DNA from: a virus
Strand: one strand, 5' to 3'
Virus record (IMG/VR): IMGVR_UViG_3300033146_001765
Coordinates: 1-42,932 of that record
Length of the DNA stretch: 42,932 nt
Under the pieces are notes generated by a model. The model was not told the DNA's origin. It searched no databases and worked only from the letters and a program-made list of their open reading frames with translations. Both the position numbers and the translations under genes were made by a program. This document shows, one piece after another, positions 37,310 to 42,932 of this stretch (position 1 is its first letter; each line of letters starts with the position of its first letter).

Positions 37310-38784
37310 ACGGGGAAACTCGCTGAGAGTTGCTGCATGAGATCAAGGCCTGAGTTCTGAAGCATGGGCCCAGGAGCCGGGCTGCCGTTCGTGGGTGCGG
37401 GGGGTGCGACTGGAGCCGCGGGGACTGGGGGCGTCCTCGTCGGCATGTCCAAGCCCAGGTCCATTCCCAGAGACGCCAACGTCTCAGTGTCGTCTGACAC
37501 TGCCTGCCCTCCACCAATAAGGTCGTCGCCAGGAAGAGGCGCCGTGAATCCGACCTTTTCGTAAACTTCCTTCGCGCGCAGGGTCACGCCTGCGGCCAGC
37601 AGTTTCGCGATCAGTTCGGCCGCCTCGACCGGGCTTTCCTTCTTGCGCTGATCGACAGCGAGCTTCGGCATGTTGCACACGCCGCACTGCGCCATGATCT
37701 GATTCCTGTTCCGTCGCCAGACCAGCCCGACTAGGTCGCGCGTGAGGTGGTCAGCCAAGCGCTGGCGGTCGGCCTGCACGAGCGCCTCGGTTGAGTTCTC
37801 TTGGACTTCGCCCAGCGCGCGGGATCCGCCGTCACCCTCGAGCGTTGGCAGCGTCGAGCCAAGGACGGTCGTCACGAGCGCATTGTCGAGGTAGTTGAGG
37901 CACCACTGCAAAAGCTGCCAGCCTTCGCCAAGCCCGTTGTGGACTTGGAGCTCGTCTCTCTTGTCGTGGACGAGAATGTGACGAGCCTTCTGCTTGGCGA
38001 GCTCTCGCTGCCAGGCAGCTGCAACGGACTCGCTCGAGCGATCGCCCGCGACGGGTCGGCCGTCTGCGCCACGCATGTTCTCGATCGCAATGCTGATAAA
38101 TCCTTGGCCGAAGCGCTCCGTCGCTGCCAGTAGATCCTGTAGCGCGCGAGCCTTGGCTGACTGGAAAAAATAGAGCGTGTCGAGCAGCCCCCGGCCGTAC
38201 CCCAGTGTCGACTCTGAGGCCTCGTGGGTCGAGCGGACAAACCACTCCGGGTGCATGAGCTTCTCCCACTTCCTGCGATCGACGCTCCACAGCTGCCAGC
38301 CCTCTTTAGGCGTCAGGCGGAAGCGCCGGCGGTCAATGTCCGTGAGCTTCTCAGGCACCCACCAGTTGAGAGGGACTGGATCCTCGCCACCCTGGACGAC
38401 GCCAGCGATCATGTTGCGGCGTTTCCCAAGGATCATGGCGTAGGCCGACCCGCGGAAGATCGCGTCCGCGAGGCTGATCCGAGCGTCCGTGAACCCAATG
38501 ATCTCCTTTAACAAGTCCTCGACGACCTTCGCCGCGGCCTCGTCTGCGGGCCGCTCGCTCGCAGCCACGACGCGTATCGCCGCGCCAGCCACGAGGTGCT
38601 TACGGAACCGGATCGCGTGAGCCGTTACCGGGTCTCGTAGAACCTTCGCGTAGATCTCTGAATCAGAGTGCAGCGCGTAGGACGGGTCATAGATCCAGTC
38701 GCGATTCTTGATCGCGTCCGAAAGGGACTCGACGTATCGGCTGTAGGCGTCTTGGGAGCCGGTTGGGAAGGGTTGGATTGCCAT
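37306..38784 (-). CDS. portal protein, DUF935/Mu gp29-like
   Basis: A 492-residue protein with an ATG overlapping the upstream stop in ATGA. It resembles the Mu gp29/DUF935 portal family: HSDSEIYAKVLRDPVTAHAIRFRK near residues 39-62, LADAIFRGSAYAMI, a WWVPEKLTDID segment and later GQGFISIAIENMRGADGRP. The C-terminal 100 residues are Pro-rich and disordered (PTRTPPVPAAPVAPPAPTN). The protein forms the dodecameric ring through which DNA enters and leaves the head. Gene order portal, then MuF, is typical of Mu heads, although two membrane-protein genes are inserted between. Confidence 0.82.
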   Translation of the reverse strand: MAIQPFPTGSQDAYSRYVESLSDAIKNRDWIYDPSYALHSDSEIYAKVLRDPVTAHAIRFRKHLVAGAAIRVVAASERPADEAAAKVVEDLLKEIIGFTDARISLADAIFRGSAYAMILGKRRNMIAGVVQGGEDPVPLNWWVPEKLTDIDRRRFRLTPKEGWQLWSVDRRKWEKLMHPEWFVRSTHEASESTLGYGRGLLDTLYFFQSAKARALQDLLAATERFGQGFISIAIENMRGADGRPVAGDRSSESVAAAWQRELAKQKARHILVHDKRDELQVHNGLGEGWQLLQWCLNYLDNALVTTVLGSTLPTLEGDGGSRALGEVQENSTEALVQADRQRLADHLTRDLVGLVWRRNRNQIMAQCGVCNMPKLAVDQRKKESPVEAAELIAKLLAAGVTLRAKEVYEKVGFTAPLPGDDLIGGGQAVSDDTETLASLGMDLGLDMPTRTPPVPAAPVAPPAPTNGSPAPGPMLQNSGLDLMQQLSASFPV

Positions 38785-38797
38785 TACTTACCGCCTG

Positions 38798-39067
38798 TTA
38801 GAGAGCCTGATTTACAGCGATCTTGCCTGTCCACTTCCCGTCAGGTCCCTTTTCCATGTGGAGCTCGGTGACCGTGGCAGGGAAGTCTGATAGGGAGAGG
38901 ACGTTGGCACAGGCGATCTGCGCCTGCACAAAGCATACGTCTCGGCACTTCTCGGATTCGACCCTCAAGGATTCAAATCTCGTGACGGCTGTTTGGCCAG
39001 ACTCTGCACGGGCAAGCAAGTCCCCGACGGCTGCCTGTTCGCCTTCGCTTAGTCTGTATTCGGGCAT
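38798..39067 (-). CDS. small unknown protein (89 aa)
   Basis: ATG start between the fibre and portal genes, 13 bases before the portal start. It has helical DLLARAESGQTAVTRF, then two cysteines close together (CRDVC), and a beta end (TVTELHMEKGPDGKWTGKIAV). It might be a small head-proximal or fibre-attachment protein. The family is not recognised. Confidence 0.5.
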   Translation of the reverse strand: MPEYRLSEGEQAAVGDLLARAESGQTAVTRFESLRVESEKCRDVCFVQAQIACANVLSLSDFPATVTELHMEKGPDGKWTGKIAVNQAL

Positions 39068-39076
39068 TTCAATCTC

Positions 39077-40900
39077 CTAGGAAACGATCGCTCGGTCGGT
39101 AGACCGGCGCCAGTCTGTGCCGTCAGAGAAGGCTAGCACGGCGCCGCCTGTCTCGTCGCTCACGTATATGGTTCTGGCGGCAACCGCTGCAGAGGGGAGG
39201 GTCCCGACCGTGAACGAGGCCAAACCTACCGGGCTGGTGAATGTGCTCGAGGATTCGTTCAGCGTCAGGCGAGCGACCGCGGTCTGGGTCGTCGTGCCCG
39301 TCGTCAGGACGTCTGGCGTCTTGAAGATCATGTCGGTCACGGCGCCTGAGCCCGTCGAGAGACCCGACTGGAAGACGAGGTCTGTGGCGTGAATGTCGGT
39401 GCCGACACCGTTGGTGGTCGTGAACAGGAGCTGTGCCGAGGGAGTTGCGTGCGAGACATTCTTCCCGATCATTACCTCTGTTATCTCTGCGTCAGTACCG
39501 CCAATGACCAACTGGTTCGCTTTGGTGGAGGCAATGTCCCGGCCAATGGCTATCGCGCCAAGGTGGTTCGACTCGCTGCTGTAGCCAATGGCAATACCGT
39601 TACCGGCAGTGGCTGTTGCCACGGCCCCGAGAACCGTTGAGGTTTGCCCACCAGTGATCGCTGCGCCCTGGCCCACGACCACGCATAGGGGGTCTGCGGA
39701 AGAAGCACCCGAGCCAATGACGACGCAGTTGTTCTGAGCAGCAGTTGCACCAGCACCAACCGCAGTGGCGGCTGCACCCGACGCGATAGCTCCAGCGCCG
39801 AACTGCTCGCTGTCCGCGCCCGTGCCAGGTGCACTCACTGTTCCGTCAGAGAGGATCGTGAGACGGATCGCCGCGACCTGCTGAGCGGTCCCGCTGACTA
39901 GCGCTGTGGGCGTCTTCCACTCGAAAGTTGTGGGAGTCGCCGAGCCAGTGCCGAGGCCGGATTGAAGAATGATATTCGTTCCGCGAACGTCGGTCTCTGT
40001 CGTAGCCGTGTTCGTGGTAGTCCACAGGGTCTGAGGGATAGGGCTTGCGTTGCTGACGCCCTCGCCAATGACCATTTCGCTTATCTCTGTGCTCTGTGCA
40101 CCAATAACCAACTGATTCGCTTTCGTCGTGGTGGCTTGATAGCCAATCGCAACGCTCGCGGGGTATGCCGCGTCTGAGGTTGAACCGATCGCTGTTGACG
40201 AGGCTGCCGTGGCCTGAGCCACAATCCCGACTGCCACGCTGTTAGACCCCGCGTCTGCGCTGTATCCAACAGCAACGCTAGCCCCGGTAGACGTCGTTAG
40301 ATATCCGACTGCCACCCCGTTATTACCGGACACTGACGAGTTGTATCCAATAGAAACCCCCCGCTGAATCGTCGTGCCGATAGTGGCAGACGAGCCGATT
40401 ACAACATTAAGATCGCCCGTCCCAGAAGACGCGTCCTTGCCGACTACCACGACGTCTATCCCGGCCGCTGTGGCATTCGCACCAACCACCGTTGTGCTCT
40501 GACCAGCAGCGGAAGCGCCAGCTCCAAATTGCTCGCTGTCCGCGCCTGACCCTGGGACGCTTATCGACCCGCCGCCGACGCCGACGACCCCGACCAAGAC
40601 GAGGCCTGACTCGGAAACCGACATGAGCCGCGGACCGACGCCTGGAGTCCCCGAGTTGTGCTCGACGGCCCAGACCTCGGTGGTCGAGTCGTCGTCGGTG
40701 TCGATCAGCTCGAAGACTGAAGTCGAGGACTGACCGCCTGGAACAACGAACTCGAGCCCCGACGCTGCAGCGTTCACGCGGACTTCGCGGAGCGCTTGGC
40801 CAGCGAACGACGCTGGGCAATCGGTGAGACCCAGGAAAGTAGAAGTGCCACCAGTCCCGCCGTTGGCAAGTTGTGGAGTCGCCCAGCCTCCCCAGCCCAC
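39077..40900 (-). CDS. YadA-head-like fibre/adhesin with internal duplication
   Basis: A 607-residue protein from a GTG start. Short repeats of the 'A-x-A-x-G-x-x-A' and 'GYxS' kind (GVAVGYLTTSTG, SVAIGYQATTTK) resemble the YadA head left-handed parallel beta-roll of trimeric adhesins. Two similar modules of about 200 residues follow one another: each begins GADSEQFGAGA..., passes an ANQLVIG...E(I/V)(S/T)E(M/V)(V/M)IG block and ends LQSGL-T-GS. The end GGAVLAFSDGTDWRRSTDR is a familiar fibre C-terminal motif. It is next to the portal and terminase genes, not the tail, which is unusual. Confidence 0.7.
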   Translation of the reverse strand: MGWGGWATPQLANGGTGGTSTFLGLTDCPASFAGQALREVRVNAAASGLEFVVPGGQSSTSVFELIDTDDDSTTEVWAVEHNSGTPGVGPRLMSVSESGLVLVGVVGVGGGSISVPGSGADSEQFGAGASAAGQSTTVVGANATAAGIDVVVVGKDASSGTGDLNVVIGSSATIGTTIQRGVSIGYNSSVSGNNGVAVGYLTTSTGASVAVGYSADAGSNSVAVGIVAQATAASSTAIGSTSDAAYPASVAIGYQATTTKANQLVIGAQSTEISEMVIGEGVSNASPIPQTLWTTTNTATTETDVRGTNIILQSGLGTGSATPTTFEWKTPTALVSGTAQQVAAIRLTILSDGTVSAPGTGADSEQFGAGAIASGAAATAVGAGATAAQNNCVVIGSGASSADPLCVVVGQGAAITGGQTSTVLGAVATATAGNGIAIGYSSESNHLGAIAIGRDIASTKANQLVIGGTDAEITEVMIGKNVSHATPSAQLLFTTTNGVGTDIHATDLVFQSGLSTGSGAVTDMIFKTPDVLTTGTTTQTAVARLTLNESSSTFTSPVGLASFTVGTLPSAAVAARTIYVSDETGGAVLAFSDGTDWRRSTDRAIVS

Positions 40901-41278
40901 TTAGGCCACTGCCCCGAGGACGAGGTTGGGAAAGATCGAGACGGTCGTTGAGCCGTCAAAGCTTAGGTCGAAGGTCGCGCCGCGAGGGATATCGGTCACG
41001 AAGCCCGACAGGCCTCCAGCTATCAGCACCGTGTCGCCGTTGACGACGCCCGAGGCGAGCGTCCCGCCCTCGGGCGTGACGTGTACGGTCACCTTGACCG
41101 CGGCGGAGGAGTAGATCGAGAACCGAATGGCCCCGCCCTGCTTAGCGGCCTTGAGTGGCGCTGCCACTGCGGTCGCGCCAACTGGTAGCGAGTTTGCGCC
41201 GTGGACCTCGTAGACCTTCTGACCGGCCGTAACGGCTTGGGCACTAAGAATCCGGAAGGCGAAGAGGGAATGGCTCAT
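40901..41278 (-). CDS. beta-rich structural-like protein (125 aa)
   Basis: I chose the ATG at 41276-41278, with AGGTG about nine bases upstream; a further in-frame start 13 codons earlier has no such site. The protein alternates strands (GATAVAAPLKAAKQGGAIRFS, VKVTVHVTPEGG, STTVSIFPNLVLGAVA) and resembles the small protein at 31844-32188 in style. It is the first gene after the large terminase. A minor structural or fibre-attachment role is possible. Confidence 0.5.
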   Translation of the reverse strand: MSHSLFAFRILSAQAVTAGQKVYEVHGANSLPVGATAVAAPLKAAKQGGAIRFSIYSSAAVKVTVHVTPEGGTLASGVVNGDTVLIAGGLSGFVTDIPRGATFDLSFDGSTTVSIFPNLVLGAVA

Positions 41279-41328
41279 GGATACACCTATGGCGAACCTA
41301 ACACTACCGTCCGTCAAGCGTCAAGCCG

Positions 41329-42414
41329 CTATTCGTCCTCGCCGCCGTCAGGCCAGGCGAGCGTCAGCGCGTTGTCCTGCCTCCATGGCTCGTCGAGGGC
41401 CCCTGGGGGTAGCGGCGGTCCTCCTCTCGCCGCTTCGTAGCCTGTGATCATGTAGCGGAGCGAGTCGCAGGCGTGATCGTTCTCCTTTACCGGCTCGTCC
41501 TTCGGATCGGCGCTGCCCTCTTTGTGCTGCCGGTAGTGATAGTTGTCGATCTCTTCCTGCAAGACCTTCGTGTCGCAGAGGCCAAAGAACGGGTCGAGGG
41601 CCTCGGGATCGGTCACGAAGAGGAGCGCCGGGTGATCGTCGCCGCACTTGCGGACGAGCATTCGAGAGACGGCCTCGAGCCCTGCGTTGACGTCCGACTT
41701 CTTGGCCGCCTGGGTCGGGACGCCTTCATGCTCGAACTCAGCGCGCGCGAACGAGTCATGATCTGCCCAGGGTATCGACGCGAGCTCGGGGAGGGTTTCC
41801 TTCATTCGCCAGCCCCACTCCGACGCGCGGACGCCCGAGGAGTAGTAGACCCGATAGACGATCAGCCGCTCGTGGAATGGATCCTCTGCCGCGAGACAGA
41901 TCGCTGTTGGGTTGTTGAAACCGAAGTCGATCGCAGAGAACCGCCGCCAGGACTTGGGGATCGGCCAGGGGAACATGCTGTCCTCGCCGAGCCATAGACG
42001 GCCCTCGCGGACGACCAGCTCGTGAGTCCCGCGCGTGAACTCGGGCCAGACCGCACCTTGAAGCGCGACGTGATCGCCCTCGATCCTGACCCTGCGCTGG
42101 CGCTCGGGCATGTTCGCTGCGATCTGGAGCGTGGCCTCGAGGTCGACGGTCCCGGCCTTCGCCGCGTCGAGGGTCGAGGCCTGAACGCTGAACGTGTCTG
42201 CTTCCTTCTCGAGCCTCGAGACCCAGCGCTCGCGCCGGATTGGCGTCAACGTCACTGAGAGATAGCCCGCGAAGTCGAGGAGCCTCATTCGGCACTCTTC
42301 GATAATGTCGGGTGGGTGCTCCTCGTCGATCCAGATCCCGTGCAGGCGCGCGCCCTGATACTTGACGCGGGTCTGCTCGACGGACTTGAAGACGACCGTA
42401 GACCCGTTCTTCAT
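41329..42414 (-). CDS. large terminase, C-terminal part (nuclease and Walker B), out of frame with start
   Basis: This is the open frame from the first ATG; coding sense continues upstream to about 42640 (LALHLCGWHPYTKF, then GPVHWWASAVS). It carries the ATPase Walker B segment GIWIDEEHP (about 26-34) and the nuclease domain: AIDFGFNNPTA with the first catalytic Asp, ALLFVTDPEALDP, and NDHACDSLRYMITGYE with the last Asp. These mark the large terminase, which pumps and cuts DNA. The first part of the gene lies in another frame at 42414-42746. Walker A (usually 'GGNxxxGKT') is not found in either frame. Confidence 0.85.
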   Translation of the reverse strand: MKNGSTVVFKSVEQTRVKYQGARLHGIWIDEEHPPDIIEECRMRLLDFAGYLSVTLTPIRRERWVSRLEKEADTFSVQASTLDAAKAGTVDLEATLQIAANMPERQRRVRIEGDHVALQGAVWPEFTRGTHELVVREGRLWLGEDSMFPWPIPKSWRRFSAIDFGFNNPTAICLAAEDPFHERLIVYRVYYSSGVRASEWGWRMKETLPELASIPWADHDSFARAEFEHEGVPTQAAKKSDVNAGLEAVSRMLVRKCGDDHPALLFVTDPEALDPFFGLCDTKVLQEEIDNYHYRQHKEGSADPKDEPVKENDHACDSLRYMITGYEAARGGPPLPPGALDEPWRQDNALTLAWPDGGEDE

Positions 42415-42746
42415 TACGAGGCTAGTCGGGGTCTCGGGCTCGCTCTTCTGATACCACGCGATCGAGCGTATCTCTGACGCCGGGAGGAACTGCTTGAGCG
42501 CAGGCCAGAGGACGGCCCCGATCCCGTCGCGGAAGGATACCGCCGAGGCCCACCAATGAACCGGCCCCGTGAACTTCGTGTATGGGTGCCAGCCGCATAG
42601 GTGCAGCGCGAGATCGAAGCCGCCCGGGTCCTGTGCTTCGCTGCAGCCTTGACGAAGTCACGCTGGGGAGAGTTCCCGTCGAGGACCCATGGCCTGAACT
42701 TGCTCAGGGGGGAGGCGAGGTAGCGACGGAGTTGGTCGGGGTTCAC
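42414..42746 (-). CDS. large terminase, N-terminal part (frameshifted)
   Basis: GTG start overlapping the stop of the Cys-rich gene (GTGA, 42743-42746). The first 35 residues are the terminase N-terminus with a Q-motif-like LDGNSPQRDFVKAAAKHR (about 23-40). Family members continue with about a dozen residues that end in Walker A. Here the frame goes wrong at 42618-42635: the continuation GGFDLALHLC is found in the next frame. The deletion is probably about 37 bases or a multiple of three plus one. After residue about 40 this reading frame is Arg/Ser-rich nonsense. It may be an assembly mistake. Confidence 0.75.
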   Translation of the reverse strand: MNPDQLRRYLASPLSKFRPWVLDGNSPQRDFVKAAAKHRTRAASISRCTYAAGTHTRSSRGRFIGGPRRYPSATGSGPSSGLRSSSSSRRQRYARSRGIRRASPRPRLAS

Positions 42747-42932
42747 GCTGGGACGTAGTAGATCGACGGCTTGAGGTCTGCGTATCCCCACCGCTCCTTC
42801 GCGACGTGCCTCTGCCCGCAGCCGACGCAGAAGAGGCCCGACGAGCAGCCGGCGAGAGGTGCTGCGCAGTGCATACCCGTGCAGACCATGGGAGCGTCCT
42901 CGTGCGCGTGGGGAGAGGGGTGGTCGACGTGG
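42743..42932 (-). CDS. Cys-rich small protein, C-terminal part (continues to position 122)
   Basis: This is the part of the 65-residue gene at the right end of the window; the gene starts at 122 after wrapping. It includes the CVGCG ribbon-like pair and the C-terminus YYVPA. Its stop overlaps the terminase GTG. The last 114 bases duplicate 1-114. Confidence 0.75.
   Translation of the reverse strand, partial: HVDHPSPHAHEDAPMVCTGMHCAAPLAGCSSGLFCVGCGQRHVAKERWGYADLKPSIYYVPA
42819..42932. repeat. 114-bp terminal direct repeat, right copy
   Basis: Identical to positions 1-114 base for base. It allows a closed circle of 42,818 bp. Size and position inside a gene suggest assembly overlap or circular permutation rather than a physical terminal repeat. 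Confidence 0.95.

Noticed and set aside
41279-41317. longer start for the 125-residue protein
   Set aside because: No Shine-Dalgarno; the inner ATG has AGGTG at the right distance.
1-42932. CRISPR array, transposase, integrase, or toxin-antitoxin with known toxin
   Set aside because: No regular repeat-spacer series and no recognisable motifs were seen in any frame.

Overview
The window looks like one complete genome of a tailed dsDNA bacteriophage (Caudoviricetes). The last 114 bases (42819-42932) are identical to the first 114, and a gene runs across the junction, so the unit length is 42,818 bp and the molecule is circular or circularly permuted. Base composition is high in G+C by eye. Genes are packed with ATGA, GTGA, TTGA or TAATG overlaps and many GTG starts. 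The head genes are of the Mu type (DUF935 portal, MuF, gpI-like protease/scaffold, gpT-like capsid, gp36-like and gpG-like connectors). I see no transposase, integrase or CI/Cro pair, so this is a Mu-type virion with a different replication module. The host cannot be named; a high-GC bacterium is likely.

Layout. Two operons diverge from a promoter region at 9791-9971. The rightward operon (9972-15547) carries small unknown proteins, an ERF-like annealing recombinase, a probable ssDNA-binding protein, a conserved phage protein of unknown function, a RecB/Cas4-like Fe-S nuclease and a DUF1064-like nuclease: a recombination/replication set. The leftward operon (9790 down to 232, then through the junction to 16073) starts with small proteins, an SNF2-type helicase, a tRNA with anticodon CAT and an AEP-type primase/polymerase. 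A second start at 4700 leads a ribbon-helix-helix (RHH) protein, a UDG-like/HTH (small-terminase-like) fusion, a ParB-methyltransferase and the large terminase. Adhesin, portal, MuF, spike, protease, capsid, connector, tail and receptor-binding genes follow. A coiled-coil, Lys/Ala-rich protein (15635-15997) has its own promoter and meets the rightward operon at a hairpin terminator.

Working together: the primase/polymerase, helicase, annealing protein, ssDNA-binding protein and nucleases form a recombination-dependent replication set. The methyltransferase modifies the DNA, the terminase packages it into a Mu-like head, and three separate large adhesins suggest host recognition by several fibres or spikes. 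Cysteine-rich small proteins and single-membrane-span peptides are unusually frequent.

Cautions. Three central genes do not read through: the UDG/HTH gene has an 11-bp tandem duplication, the helicase a 1-nt shift, and the large terminase has lost its Walker A segment and its frame. These may be assembly errors, or they may mean a defective genome. No endolysin is recognisable. The likely tape measure is only 283 residues.
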